Part shown: positions 27,944-38,956 of the stretch, in pieces | Numbering within the stretch: the first letter of the stretch is position 1 | Layout of the letters: each line of letters starts with the position of its first letter | NCBI RefSeq assembly: GCF_022760805.1 | Contig: NZ_JAIVFL010000001.1 | Location: forward strand, 3,658,001-3,722,000 | DNA length: 64,000 nt | Source of the DNA: Candidatus Mycolicibacterium alkanivorans | Lineage (GTDB): Bacteria; Actinomycetota; Actinomycetes; Mycobacteriales; Mycobacteriaceae | Direction of reading: 5' to 3' | The notes under the pieces: generated by a model | Told to the model about the DNA's origin: nothing | Databases searched by the model: none | The model's input: only the letters and a program-made list of their open reading frames with translations | Position numbers and translations under genes: made by a program

Positions 27944-30637
27944 TCAGCTGACAGCGGCCCGACCGGCTTCGAGGCGGGCGACCGGTAGCCGAAACGGGGA
28001 ACAGGACACGTAGTCCAGCCCCGTCCTGTGGAAGAAGTGGATGGATTCGGGGTCACCGCCGTGCTCCCCGCAGACCCCGAGCTTGAGTCCGGGCTTCGTC
28101 GTTCGGCCCTCCTTGGCCGCGATCTCCACCAGCCGCCCGACGCCGTCGGCGTCGATGGTCTCGAACGGCGAGATGGTGAAGACGCCCTTCTCCAGGTATG
28201 CCGCGAACACCGTGGACTCGACGTCGTCACGCGAGAACCCCCAGGTCGTCTGGGTCAGGTCGTTGGTGCCGAAGGAGAAGAAGTCCGCGGCCTCCGCAAT
28301 TCGGTGCGCGGTGAGCGCGGCGCGCGGCAGCTCGATCATCGTTCCGATCGGCACCGTCAGCGTCACCCCCCTCTCGGCGGCGACGTCGGCGAGGATCTGC
28401 TCGGTCTCGTCGCGGACCAGAAGCAGCTCCATGATCGAACCCACCAGCGGCACCATGATTTCGACTTTCGGATCCTTGCCCGCGGCGATCTGATCGGCCA
28501 TCGCCTCGCCGATGGCGCGGACCTGCAGCGCGAACAACCCGGGGGTCAGCAACCCGAGGCGTACGCCGCGCAAACCCAGCATCGGGTTCGATTCGTGCAG
28601 CCGCTGCACCGCGGCCAGCAGTTTGCGGTCGACATCCAGCTGCTCACCGGTCTCACCCCTGGCCTCGGCGAGGGCGACCTTCACCGCGAGTTCGGTGCGG
28701 TCCGGCAAGAACTCGTGCAGCGGCGGATCCAGCAGCCGGATGTTTACCGGCAGTCCGTCCATCGCGTCGAGCAACTCCGCGAAGTCTCCGCGCTGCAGGG
28801 GTAACAACGCCGCCAACGCGGCGTCGCGTTCCTCGGTATTACCGGCGAGGATGACCCGTTCGATCAAGACCCGACGATCGCCGAGGAACATGTGCTCGGT
28901 GCGACACAAGCCGATGCCCTGCGCGCCAAGGGATCTCGCGCGGACAGCGTCCTCGGTGGTGTCGGCGTTCGCGCGGATCGCCAAGCGACGGCGAATGTCT
29001 GCATGCGTCAGCAACCGGTCGACTGCCTTGACCAGCGCGGTGGTCTCGTCGTCGGCACCCTTCAGGGCTGACGCCAGGCCGGCCTCGATGTAGGTCTCCA
29101 CCGGAGACGGCACGACCGGCATCGGCCCGAGGAAGATCTCGCCGGTGGACCCGTCGATGCTGATCTCATCGCCCTCCTCGATCAGCACCGTGCCGACCCG
29201 TGCGGTTCGCGTCGAGGCGTCGACATCGAGCTCTTCGGCGCCACAGACACACGTCTTGCCCATGCCGCGGGCGACAACAGCCGCGTGGGAGGTCTTTCCG
29301 CCCCGCGCCGTCAGGATCCCGCTCGCGGCGATCATGCCCTCGAGGTCGTCGGGGTTGGTTTCCCTGCGGACCAAGACCACCTGCTCGCCACGGTCGGCCC
29401 ACGCCTTGGCGGTGGGCGAATCGAACACCGCGCGGCCCACTGCTGCGCCCGGCGAGGCGGCCATCCCCGTCGTCAACAACTCACGGGGAGCGGACCGATC
29501 GAAATGCGGGAACATCAGCAATGCCAGCTGCGAACCGGAGACTCTAGACAGCGCCTCGTCCATCGTGATCAGGTTCTCGTCGACCAACTGCGCAGCGATC
29601 CGGAACGCCGCCGCCGCCGTGCGCTTCCCGACCCGGGTCTGCAGCATCCACAACTTGCCGCGCTCGATGGTGAACTCAATATCGCACAGGTCCCGGTAGT
29701 GCGTCTCCAGCCGGCGCATCACCTTGATCAGCTGCTTGTGCGACGACGGGTCCAGCGCCTTCAGATCGTCCAACGACAAGGTGTTGCGGATCCCGGCGAC
29801 GACGTCCTCGCCCTGCGCGTTGGACAGGTAGTCCCCGTACGCACCGGGCCGCCCGGACGCCGGGTCGCGGGTGAACGCCACGCCGGTGCCACTGGTCTGG
29901 CCCAGGTTGCCGAACACCATCGTGCAGACGTTGACGGCGGTACCCAGGTGCTGCGGGATCCGCTCCCGCCGTCGGTACAAGCGCGCCCGATCGGTGTTCC
30001 AGGAGTCGAAGACGGCGTTGATCGCCATGTCGAGCTGCTCCCGCGGATGCTGCGGGAACTCCTGACCGGAGTGCTCGCGCACCGCGTCCTTGAATGTGGC
30101 GACCAGCGCCTGCAGATCGTCGACATCGAGGTCGACGTCGCTGGACACACCCTTGGTCGACTTGGCCTTGTCCAACATGTCGGAGAACACCTCGCCGGGT
30201 ATCTCCAACACCGTCTTGCCGAACATCTGCAGCAGTCGCCGGTAGGAATCCCAGGCGAAGCGTTCGTCGCCGGATTCCTCGGCCAACCCCTTCACGCTGG
30301 CATCGTTGAGCCCGATATTCAGCACTGTCTCCATCATCCCGGGCATCGAGAAGGCGGCACCGGAACGAACACTCACCAGCAGCGGGTCGTGGCGGTCACC
30401 GAGTCGGCGGCCGAGGGTGTCCTCCAACTGACGCAATGCCGTGGTGACCTGCACTCGCAGCTCACCGGGTGCGCTGCCGTGCGCAAGGTACTCCCGGCAC
30501 GCCTCGGTCGTGATGGTGAACCCGGGCGGCACCGGCAACCCGAGCTTGGTCATCTCGGCCAGGTTCGCGCCCTTGCCGCCCAGCAGGTCCTTCTGATCTT
30601 TGTCACCCTCGGTGAAGTCGAAGACGTACTTGGTCAT
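27944..30637 (-). CDS. ppdK: Pyruvate, phosphate dikinase
   Basis: An 897-residue, full-length PPDK interconverting pyruvate, ATP and phosphate with PEP, AMP and PPi. The N-terminal ATP-grasp domain starts LLGGKGANLAEMTKLGLPVP, the swivelling phosphohistidine domain has TARGGKTSHAAVVARGMGK (about residue 450), and the PEP/pyruvate barrel ends with GLDYVSCSPFRLP, whose Cys is the acid-base residue. The gene is intact, unlike the short annotated version in M. tuberculosis as I recall it. It supports gluconeogenic flux, in keeping with the nearby cstA. Confidence 0.96.
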   Translation of the reverse strand: MTKYVFDFTEGDKDQKDLLGGKGANLAEMTKLGLPVPPGFTITTEACREYLAHGSAPGELRVQVTTALRQLEDTLGRRLGDRHDPLLVSVRSGAAFSMPGMMETVLNIGLNDASVKGLAEESGDERFAWDSYRRLLQMFGKTVLEIPGEVFSDMLDKAKSTKGVSSDVDLDVDDLQALVATFKDAVREHSGQEFPQHPREQLDMAINAVFDSWNTDRARLYRRRERIPQHLGTAVNVCTMVFGNLGQTSGTGVAFTRDPASGRPGAYGDYLSNAQGEDVVAGIRNTLSLDDLKALDPSSHKQLIKVMRRLETHYRDLCDIEFTIERGKLWMLQTRVGKRTAAAAFRIAAQLVDENLITMDEALSRVSGSQLALLMFPHFDRSAPRELLTTGMAASPGAAVGRAVFDSPTAKAWADRGEQVVLVRRETNPDDLEGMIAASGILTARGGKTSHAAVVARGMGKTCVCGAEELDVDASTRTARVGTVLIEEGDEISIDGSTGEIFLGPMPVVPSPVETYIEAGLASALKGADDETTALVKAVDRLLTHADIRRRLAIRANADTTEDAVRARSLGAQGIGLCRTEHMFLGDRRVLIERVILAGNTEERDAALAALLPLQRGDFAELLDAMDGLPVNIRLLDPPLHEFLPDRTELAVKVALAEARGETGEQLDVDRKLLAAVQRLHESNPMLGLRGVRLGLLTPGLFALQVRAIGEAMADQIAAGKDPKVEIMVPLVGSIMELLLVRDETEQILADVAAERGVTLTVPIGTMIELPRAALTAHRIAEAADFFSFGTNDLTQTTWGFSRDDVESTVFAAYLEKGVFTISPFETIDADGVGRLVEIAAKEGRTTKPGLKLGVCGEHGGDPESIHFFHRTGLDYVSCSPFRLPVARLEAGRAAVS

Positions 30638-31271
30638 CAGGTTTCTCCTTAACGGCCGATGTCGTCAACATTAAGCCGCGAGGCTTCCTGATTATTGCGC
30701 TTCGGCGAATGCCGGAAGCTAATGACGTTCTGGCAACTTTTCTTAGCGACGTATTAGCTCTGGAGGCTTGCAACCTTATTTTCGGCGCTTACCTTAGACC
30801 TCATGTTGCTCGACGTTCGATGGCTCCAATACCTGCTGAAGCGCACCGCGCACAAGTAGGGCTGTCCCGCGCCGGTCACCGGGTGGAGGGCCTGACGGTT
30901 CTTTGCTGCCAGGGCCGGGTGTCCCTGGTGGCAGGAGCTCACCGCCTCCGACATCTGCATGGTCGACGAGGACGCCCGCGTGGCGCGCAACCGAATTGGC
31001 CGAGCAGATCGGTTCGACCAACCTGGTGAGGGGTCCTGCCGGAAAGCCGGAAAGGACCTCTCCTTCGTGCCGCTACGGCCTGAGTGGGTGGTGGAGGTCC
31101 GTTATGACCGCGCCTCGCGGATCATCGCCAGCAATCGCTCCCTCGCGACCGCCGACGCAGGCAAAGCCCGTGCGGCGGCGATGCGTTCGATCGCTTCGAA
31201 CTCTTCGGGAAACTGTCGTCAACCGAGCTTCTGCACATGTGTAATAGTGCTGTCTTGCCTGGTGAAACGAG
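30638..31271. other. Gene-poor stretch, 634 bp
   Basis: The first 100 bp is probably the ppdK promoter. I see no intact gene. Short frames lack family signatures except for the ligase-like scrap at 31052-31108. The stretch ends at tRNA-Ala. Confidence 0.6.
31052..31108 (+). pseudogene. Scrap of an ATP-dependent DNA ligase (LigC-like) gene
   Basis: Nineteen residues, KDLSFVPLRPEWVVEVRYD, match the OB-domain motif of mycobacterial ATP-dependent DNA ligases (V-x-LRPE-x-VVEVRYD). Sequence on either side is unrelated and interrupted. The match is short, so this is tentative. Confidence 0.4.
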
Positions 31272-31344
31272 TGGAGCTAAGGGGACTCGAACCCCTGACC
31301 CCCACACTGCCAGTGTGGTGCGCTACCAACTGCGCCATAGCCCC
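31272..31344 (-). tRNA. tRNA-Ala (anticodon GGC)
   Basis: Read on the minus strand, the acceptor arm GGGGCTA pairs with TAGCTCC (one G-T pair) and the discriminator is A. The D-loop has the AGTTGGTA consensus, the anticodon loop is CTGGCAG giving anticodon GGC, and the T arm is CAGGGGTTCGAGTCCCCTT. CCA is not encoded. A short unannotated gap of 138 bp separates it from the MFS gene. Confidence 0.96.
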
Positions 31345-31482
31345 AAGTGTGCCCACCGAAGTTACACCACCGGAACGTTCGCCTCAAAATCGCTGGTCAG
31401 GGCGGACCCGCACGGGCCAGAACCACTGATACCGGCGTCACGCGACATATGTTCCGACCCCGCCACCGCAGCGCAGACCGGC

Positions 31483-32747
31483 CTAGGGCAGCTCGCCTGC
31501 AGCCTCCGGCCCCAACGGCCGGGCCGGGGTGTGCTCCAGTGGCGGGGCGTCCCGGGTTTCCGGCGCGAACGTCCACCCGATGGACGCCATCAGCAGGATC
31601 ACCCCGCTGAGCCCGAACGCCCAGCCGAAGGACAGGTGCTGGGCAATTTGCCCGACACCGTAGGACCCGACGATCGACCCGAGATCCGACATCATCTGGA
31701 ACGTCGCCACCGCCGTTCCACCGCGCGCCTTGCTGCCGATGATGTCGGCCACCGCGGCCTGCTGCGGCGAGGTGAACACACCCGTCGCCGCACCGGCCAC
31801 CAACGCACCGACCAGAAAGAGCGGCAGCGACGGCGCCAACCCGACGATCGCCGTCGCCACCCCGGTAACCCCAAGCCCGAGGATCAGCAGCGGGCGGCGC
31901 CCGGTGCGATCCGACAGCCGGCCGGACGGGATCACCGCCGCTACGTTGCCCGCCGCGAACGTCGCTAGCGCCGCACCGGCCCAGCCGGCCCCGCGGTGGA
32001 AGACCTCGGTGATGAACAGCGGCACCAGCGCGATGCGCAGCCCGAACGCCGACCATCCGGTGGCGAAGTTCGACAACAGCGCCGCCCGGTAGGCCCGGTG
32101 TCGCAGCGCGACCCCGACGGTCACGGTCAGCTCGTCGACTGGGGCGGGCGCGGCCAGCTCGGAATGCCGCAGGCTGACGAACACCACCGCCGCCGCGATC
32201 AGCAGCGCCACCCCGTAGATGACGAACGGCGCGGACAGCCCCAGCCCGGCGGTCAGGCTGCCCACCACGGGCCCGGCGACCGAGCCGACCAGGAACGCAC
32301 TGGAGAACAACCCGGCCACCCGGCCGCGGGCGTTGTGCGGGCTGACCCGAATCATCAGGCCCAGCGCGGAGACGAAGAACATCGTCGACCCGACGCCGCC
32401 GAGCGACCGGAACAACAACAACTGCCAGAAGGTGTGTGCGAACGCGCACGCCGCGGTGGACACCGCCACGATCAGCAGGCCGGCGACGTAGATGCGCCGC
32501 TCCCCCAGCTTCTGCACCAGCAGGCCCGACGCCGGGGCGAAGGCCAGCCGCATCAGGGCGAACGCGGTGATCACGAAGGTCGCTGCGCTGATGCTCACCC
32601 CGAAGTGCCGGGCGTACTGCGGCAACACCGGCGCGACCACCCCGTAGCCCAGGGCGATGACCGCGTTGGACGCGATCAGAACCCAGACCTCCCGCGGGAG
32701 CTTGGCCTGCGCCTCTTCCGAAGGACAGTCACCCTCCGCGACGGAAC

Positions 32748-32751
<4 letters not shown>
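31483..32751 (-). CDS. Major facilitator superfamily transporter
   Basis: A 422-residue transporter with 12 predicted helices. The A-like motif after helix 2 is [13 protein letters not shown], and the repeat in the second half is [13 protein letters not shown]. It resembles drug/proton antiporters of the multidrug class, but the substrate is unknown. It is translationally coupled to pgm by an ATGA overlap, an arrangement that may only reflect shared transcription. Confidence 0.88.
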
Positions 32752-34382
<1,631 letters not shown>

Positions 34383-34450
34383 GGCGCCAATTCTGCCCCG
34401 CCGGGGGCGATACTTGCTCGCGGGTTCACTGACGGTTAAGGGGGTAGCCG

Positions 34451-34849
34451 GTGTTCGGCCATGACAACCGCGAACTGGCCGCGATCTTCGCCGGCGGCGC
34501 GTTGGGCACCGCCGCGCGGGCGGCGCTGGCGACGCTGGCCGTTCCGGACCCGGCGCGCTGGCCGTGGCCGACCTTCGTGGTCAACATCGTCGGCGCCTTC
34601 CTGCTCGGCTACTTCACCACCCGACTGCTCGAGCGGCTGCCGTTGTCCAGTTACCGCCGCCCACTGCTGGGCACCGGCCTGTGCGGAGGCTTGACGACGT
34701 TCTCCACCATGCAGGTCGAGACCGTGCGGATGATCGAACACCAGCACTACGGGCTGGCCGTCGGCTACACGCTGGCCAGCATCGCCGCGGGCCTGCTCGC
34801 GGTGTACGTGGCGACGGTCCTGGTGCGCCGGGTCAGGATCCGCGCGTGA
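34451..34849 (+). CDS. crcB: CrcB/Fluc fluoride channel subunit 1
   Basis: A 132-residue Fluc protein with four membrane helices. Motifs are the N-terminal [32 protein letters not shown] (the conserved Asn of the pore) and [14 protein letters not shown]. Paired crcB genes form heterodimeric channels that export toxic fluoride. Starts at GTG and overlaps the second crcB by GTGA. I looked for a fluoride riboswitch in the 68-bp leader and found no convincing one. Confidence 0.93.
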   Translation: MFGHDNRELAAIFAGGALGTAARAALATLAVPDPARWPWPTFVVNIVGAFLLGYFTTRLLERLPLSSYRRPLLGTGLCGGLTTFSTMQVETVRMIEHQHYGLAVGYTLASIAAGLLAVYVATVLVRRVRIRA

Positions 34850-35211
34850 ACGTCGCGGTGTGGGCCGGTGTGCTGCTCATCGGCGGCCTGGGGTCGGTGG
34901 CACGGTTCATGGTCGACCGGGCGGTGGCGCGCCGGGTGGCGCGCCCGTTCCCGTTCGGCACCCTGACGGTCAACATCAGCGGGGCCGTGCTGCTCGGCTT
35001 CATCACCGGGCTCACGCTGAGCCACCAGGCCGCGCTGTTGGCCGGCACGGCGTTCGTCGGCGCCTACACCACGTTCTCCACCTGGATGCTGGAAACCCAG
35101 CGGCTCACCGAAGAGCGTCAGATCTGGCCTGCGGTGGCCAATCTCGTGGTCAGCGTGGCACTCGGCCTGCCCGCCGCGATGCTGGGCCAGTGGATTGCGG
35201 GCCAGCTGTGA
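34846..35211 (+). CDS. crcB: CrcB/Fluc fluoride channel subunit 2
   Basis: A 121-residue partner of the preceding gene, with the same layout: [32 protein letters not shown] and [14 protein letters not shown]. The TTFST motif lining the pore is present in both subunits. Starts with GTG overlapping the first crcB and ends overlapping the DUF190 gene, so all three are co-translated. Confidence 0.93.
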   Translation: MNVAVWAGVLLIGGLGSVARFMVDRAVARRVARPFPFGTLTVNISGAVLLGFITGLTLSHQAALLAGTAFVGAYTTFSTWMLETQRLTEERQIWPAVANLVVSVALGLPAAMLGQWIAGQL

Positions 35212-36284
35212 ACGACACCTACCTCAAGCTCACCACCTACTTCGGCGAGCGCCAACGCACCGGCTCCCGGTTCGTGGCCGAGGCCATGCTGGACCTCTAC
35301 ACCGAGCGTGCGGTGGCCAGCAGCGTGATGCTGCGCGGCATCGCCAGCTTCGGTCCGCGCCACATCGTGCGCAGCGATCAGTCGCTGACGCTGTCCGAGG
35401 ACCCGCCGGTCGCGATCGCCGCGGTCGACAATGCCACGACCATCGGGAGTCTCGTCGGGGACGTCGTCGACATGATGCCCCGCGGCCTGATCACCCTGGA
35501 GCGCGCCCGGCTGTTCGGCGGTTACCTGGGCGCCGCGGCCCTGCCCGACGGCGGCGACGCGGTCAAGCTGACCCTCTTCATCGGCCGGCGACGGCGAGTG
35601 GACGGCAGGCCCGCCTACTACGCGGTCTGCGATCTGCTGCACCGGCACGGGTTCGCCGGGGCGACGGTGTTCCTCGGGGTGGACGGCACGGCGCACGGCG
35701 AGCGCCGCCGGGCCCGGTTCTTCAGCAACAACGTCGACGTCCCGATCATGCTCATCGCAGTCGGTAGCGCAGAGCAGGTTCGGCGGGCCCTCCCCGAACT
35801 CGAGGCGGTGCTGTACCAGCCGTTGGTGACGGTGGAGCGGGTCCAGGTGTGCAAACGCGACGGCCTTCGACTCACGCGCCCACCGGCGCTGCCAGCCGTC
35901 GACGCGCACGGCCGCGAATTGCGCCAGAAGCTGATGATCCACACCTCCGAAGCCACCCGCCACGGCGGCGCACCGATCCACCGCGCACTGGTCCGCAGGT
36001 TGTGGGAATCGCAAATCGTCAGCGGCGCAACGGTTCTGCGCGGAATCTGGGGCTTCTACGGCGACCATGAACCGCACGGCGACAAGCTGATCCAGTACGG
36101 CCGTCAGGTACCTGTGACGACCATCGTCGTCGACACCCCCGAGGTGATCGCCGCGTGCTTCGACATCGTCGACGAGCTGACGAACACCCATGGGCTGGTC
36201 ACGTCGGAGATGGTGCCCGCACTGTTGATGCTCGACGGCGGCCAGCGCCGCGGAACGACGGACCTGGCCGACTACAGCTTCTGA
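35208..36284 (+). CDS. DUF190 protein, two tandem domains
   Basis: A 358-residue protein homologous to M. tuberculosis Rv3071. It has two DUF190 domains of the PII-like superfamily: LKLTTYFGERQRTGS and GATVFLGVDG (first half), LRQKLMIHTSEATRHGG and GATVLRGIWGFYGD (second half). DUF190 genes often travel with crcB and may sense or modulate fluoride transport, which is unproven. Start GTG overlaps the crcB stop by 4 bp. The next gene on the opposite strand ends only 4 bp away. Confidence 0.88.
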   Translation: MNDTYLKLTTYFGERQRTGSRFVAEAMLDLYTERAVASSVMLRGIASFGPRHIVRSDQSLTLSEDPPVAIAAVDNATTIGSLVGDVVDMMPRGLITLERARLFGGYLGAAALPDGGDAVKLTLFIGRRRRVDGRPAYYAVCDLLHRHGFAGATVFLGVDGTAHGERRRARFFSNNVDVPIMLIAVGSAEQVRRALPELEAVLYQPLVTVERVQVCKRDGLRLTRPPALPAVDAHGRELRQKLMIHTSEATRHGGAPIHRALVRRLWESQIVSGATVLRGIWGFYGDHEPHGDKLIQYGRQVPVTTIVVDTPEVIAACFDIVDELTNTHGLVTSEMVPALLMLDGGQRRGTTDLADYSF

Positions 36285-36288
36285 GGCC

Positions 36289-36519
36289 TCAGCTGTCGGC
36301 CAGCACCGTCAGCAGGATCCGGCCGCGCAGCACCTGCAGGGTGGTCTCGCCGGGGCTGAGGTGCTCGCTGAGGTCACGCCCAGCGGCCAGCGCGATGAGC
36401 GTCTGCCGAAGCTGGTGGTCGTGACCGCCGTGCACGGTATGCGCCGAGCGGCCGCTCTTCGAGGACCGGGCGTTCTCGAGTTGCCGCTCGGCGATGTCGG
36501 ACAGTGAAACCGATTCCAT
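36289..36519 (-). CDS. Mini-cupin, probably internally deleted
   Basis: Seventy-six residues. The N-terminus (MESVSLSDIAERQLENARSS, TVHGGHDHQLRQTLIALAAG, SPGETTLQVLRGR) fits small mycobacterial cupin proteins, which are usually over 100 residues. Here the text jumps from QVLRGRI directly to LLTVLADS, the expected end, skipping about 30-35 residues that include the second cupin motif. The frame is preserved, so a short protein may be made, but a complete cupin barrel is unlikely. From memory of the family; needs an alignment. Confidence 0.6.
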   Translation of the reverse strand: MESVSLSDIAERQLENARSSKSGRSAHTVHGGHDHQLRQTLIALAAGRDLSEHLSPGETTLQVLRGRILLTVLADS

Positions 36520-36589
36520 GACCGGCCGGCCGTTTTCCGGCGCAGGACGATCCTGTCACGTCAGTCGCTGATCGCGCGATGATTGTCGG

Positions 36590-36784
36590 ATGGACGACGA
36601 TCCGATCGCGGTGCTGCAACGCTGGCAGGACGCCGGCGCGCGGTGGGCGGTGATCACCCGTCACGCCGGCTCGGTGACCGTCGGGCTCTATCGCTGCGAC
36701 GGCGGCGAGGAAGTGGACCGGCTCACCTCGAGTGATCCGAAACTGCTCGACTTCCTGGCCGACCGCGACAGCAGCGACGCGTGA
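36590..36784 (+). CDS. Small conserved mycobacterial protein, unknown function
   Basis: A 64-residue acidic protein, MDDDPIAVLQRWQDAGARWA then VITRHAGSVTVGLYRCDGGE, predicted alpha/beta without signal peptide or membrane segment. It looks like a real gene from its composition and compact start-to-stop layout, but I recognise no function. It ends 3 bp from the convergent secreted-protein gene. Confidence 0.65.
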   Translation: MDDDPIAVLQRWQDAGARWAVITRHAGSVTVGLYRCDGGEEVDRLTSSDPKLLDFLADRDSSDA

Positions 36785-36787
36785 CGC

Positions 36788-37141
36788 TCAGAGTTGGATG
36801 AAGCCGCCGTTCCACCAGACACCCCAGCCCAGCAGGTCGGCGTTCCACACCACCGGCAGCCACGGCGCCCAGAACGGAGGTGGTGGCGGCGGTGGGGCCC
36901 AGACCGGGATGACGTCGTCGATGTCGCCGCGGTGTCCGGGTGGCGGCAGGTATCCCTGACCCGGCGGCAGCGGGTTGCCCGGAGCACCGACGTTGGCGCC
37001 CGGTCCGGGATCTCCGGGGATCCACGGCGGTCCGGGCGGACCATGCGGGTCGGCGTGGGCCACCCCGGCTCCGAGGCCGAGGGCGGCACCGCCCAGCGCC
37101 CCGGCCGCAGCGGCCTGTGCAGCGACTTTCTTCAGTTTCAT
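36788..37141 (-). CDS. Secreted Pro/Gly-rich small protein
   Basis: A 117-residue exported protein. The signal peptide MKLKKVAAQAAAAGALGGAA with a GVAHADP cleavage region is followed by a low-complexity segment (PHGPPGPPWIPGDPGPG), seven consecutive prolines, and a Trp-rich end (FWAPWLPVVWNADLLGWGVW). This layout is common in mycobacterial exported proteins of unknown role. Confidence 0.8.
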   Translation of the reverse strand: MKLKKVAAQAAAAGALGGAALGLGAGVAHADPHGPPGPPWIPGDPGPGANVGAPGNPLPPGQGYLPPPGHRGDIDDVIPVWAPPPPPPPFWAPWLPVVWNADLLGWGVWWNGGFIQL

Positions 37142-37189
37142 GGTGTGAACTCCTGAGTCGGGCCTGTTCGACGGCAGGCCACATCACGA

Positions 37190-37432
37190 CCCCCGCACCT
37201 GGCCGAGACGTTCCTGCGCGCGCCGGTGCCGGTGAACAAAGCCGTCTCCGACGTCGGCAACCGCGAGTGCAACTCCGGCCTTACGAAGTACAGCGGCGGC
37301 GACCCGTACATGATCAGCTATCTGATCGACTCCGACCAGGACCGCACCTCGAACAACCCGTACCCGTCCACCGTGATCTGTCTCCTGCAGGGCACCAACG
37401 GTCAAACCCTGACCGGATCGGCCCGCCGCTGA
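37190..37432 (+). pseudogene. C-terminal remnant of a Septum_form-like secreted protein
   Basis: The frame reads [20 protein letters not shown], then [20 protein letters not shown] and ends [20 protein letters not shown]. The ending matches the last part of 'septum formation' family proteins of mycobacteria. No signal peptide or N-terminal part exists; upstream is the promoter of the divergent secreted gene. I treat it as a deletion remnant. Confidence 0.6.
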
Positions 37433-37543
37433 GCCGACGCCGGTTGTCGGTGCACCTCGTTACGGTGAGCGCCCTCAGCGAGGCTGACGAGAGCTATCTG
37501 GGTTGGTTGGAGAACAGCTGGCAGTCGCTCGACTGACCGACAC

Positions 37544-37744
37544 TCACCTCTTCAGCGTCGACAGCTTGAACGGCAGGTACGCCGGGCACACCCCGACGAA
37601 GCCGGTGATGATGAAGACGGCGGCGATCACCCCGAGCACGATTGCCAGCGGGCCCGAAATCACTTTCGTCAGATAGAGAACCGCAACCAGGACCGCCGCG
37701 AGAATGCGGATCACCCGGTCCACGACGCCCATGTTTTTCGTCAT
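37544..37744 (-). CDS. DUF2892 (YgaP-type) membrane protein
   Basis: A 66-residue protein, MTKNMGVVDRVIRILAAVLV, with two membrane helices and the family ending GFVGVCPAYLPFKLSTLK. DUF2892 proteins are often next to rhodanese or sulfur genes, but none is near here. An upstream in-frame ATG would add eight residues; MTKNMGVVDR is the family-like start. Confidence 0.85.
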   Translation of the reverse strand: MTKNMGVVDRVIRILAAVLVAVLYLTKVISGPLAIVLGVIAAVFIITGFVGVCPAYLPFKLSTLKR

Positions 37745-37831
37745 GTCCTGCCTTCCGTGTCGACGCACCCCATTACCCCGGGTGGTATTTTGGAGACACT
37801 ACTCTGCCCGGGCGAGAACTGCTCGGGTTCT

Positions 37832-38716
37832 TCAGCGCGAGGCGAAGAACTGTCCGCTGGCCGCCGACGCGTTGAAGGCGTGGCTGGTGGGTCCCACCAT
37901 CGAATCGGGTAGCGAGAAGCTTCCGGAGGGCCAGGTATGGCCGCTGCCGTCGATCCGGACGAACACCACCTGGGTGCCGCCGGCGCATCCACTGGCGGTG
38001 AACAGGTGCGCTTCCCCGTTTGCATTCTCGACCGGGGCCGGGCAGCCGTCGATGGCGCGCCAGCGATCGGCCAAGGCAGATGCGGACACGATGTCGCTGG
38101 GCCCGCCGCGGCCGACCATCGGGCCACCGTCGAACGGCACAACCGGATCCGCCGTACCGTGGATCTGCATGACCGAGACCGGGCGCGACGGGTTGCACGG
38201 GACTCCGGTGCCCAGCGTTCCCGCCACCGGGGCGATGGCAGCGATCAGATCGGCGCGGTCGCACGCCAGTCGGTTGGCCATGAACGCGCCGGCCGACATC
38301 CCGGTGACGAAGACGCGGCCCGGCGGGATCGCGTAGTCGCGGGTGAGGTTGTCGATCAGGGTGGCCAGAAATCCGACGTCGTCGACACCGTCGCGGTCGG
38401 GCACCGAGGCGCCCCGGCCGTCGGCCCAGCTGAAGTCGATGCCGTCGGGGTAGGCCACCACGAAGCCGCGCTGGTCGGCGATGGCGTTGAAGCTGGTCAG
38501 CGCGGCCTGATCAGTTCCGGTTTGTCCGGCCCCGTGCAGGCTGATGACCAGGCCGGCAGGATGGTCGAGGCCAGGCGGCACGTGCAGGACGTAGGTGCGC
38601 TGCAATCCCCCGAACGTCAGCGCGCCCGGCGGATTGGCCGACACGGGCGGCGCCACCACCCCGCATACGATGAGCAGGCCGGCGAGCAACGTTGCGATGC
38701 GCACGATCACCGCCAC
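37832..38716 (-). CDS. Secreted esterase/PHB depolymerase family (LpqC-like)
   Basis: A 294-residue alpha/beta hydrolase of the CE1/poly(3-hydroxybutyrate) depolymerase group, similar to M. tuberculosis LpqC. The signal peptide is IATLLAGLLIVCGVVAPPVS; the cysteine lacks a proper lipobox, so I do not call it a lipoprotein. The nucleophile elbow is GMSAGAF (about residue 146), with HGAGQTGTDQ as oxyanion region, then HGTADPVVPFDGG and GSGHTWP carrying the Asp and His. Substrate unknown. Confidence 0.87.
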   Translation of the reverse strand: MAVIVRIATLLAGLLIVCGVVAPPVSANPPGALTFGGLQRTYVLHVPPGLDHPAGLVISLHGAGQTGTDQAALTSFNAIADQRGFVVAYPDGIDFSWADGRGASVPDRDGVDDVGFLATLIDNLTRDYAIPPGRVFVTGMSAGAFMANRLACDRADLIAAIAPVAGTLGTGVPCNPSRPVSVMQIHGTADPVVPFDGGPMVGRGGPSDIVSASALADRWRAIDGCPAPVENANGEAHLFTASGCAGGTQVVFVRIDGSGHTWPSGSFSLPDSMVGPTSHAFNASAASGQFFASR

Positions 38717-38741
38717 AGTGTGCCTGCCGCCGCGACGGTGA

Positions 38742-38951
38742 TGCCATCCCGGCTATCAACGTCACTACGACGTCCCGCCCTGGGAGCTGGGCCCCGAGCA
38801 GATGCTGGCGTCCTCGACGCAGATTCCGGGCGGTATCTATGCGCCGTTCCTGCGCCCGTGCTCGACCGGCAGAGAGCTGTACTACAACCTCTCCCTGTGG
38901 TCGGCCTACAACGTGATGTTGATGCAGACCGTGCTGCCTGAGATCTCATAA
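38742..38951 (+). pseudogene. C-terminal remnant of a DUF4185-like protein
   Basis: Seventy residues, including PPWELGPEQMLASSTQIPGG, IYAPFLRPCSTGRELYYNLS and LWSAYNVMLMQTVLP, match the end of mycobacterial DUF4185 proteins (a five-bladed propeller-like exported family). A stop codon lies directly upstream, and the rest of the roughly 350-residue protein is missing. The tail ends 5 bp from glgP on the opposite strand. Confidence 0.7.
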
Positions 38952-38956
38952 CCGAA

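Noticed and set aside
30709..31029. 106-residue frame after the ppdK promoter
   Set aside because: No recognisable domain, poor composition, no ribosome site; left as non-coding.
34383..34450. Fluoride riboswitch ahead of crcB
   Set aside because: The 68-bp leader contains a GGGGGCGAT stretch, but I cannot fold it into the crcB motif with its pseudoknot.
37832..38716. Lipoprotein call for the LpqC-like esterase
   Set aside because: The cysteine in LLIVCGVV lacks Gly/Ala/Ser before it, so a lipobox is not supported.
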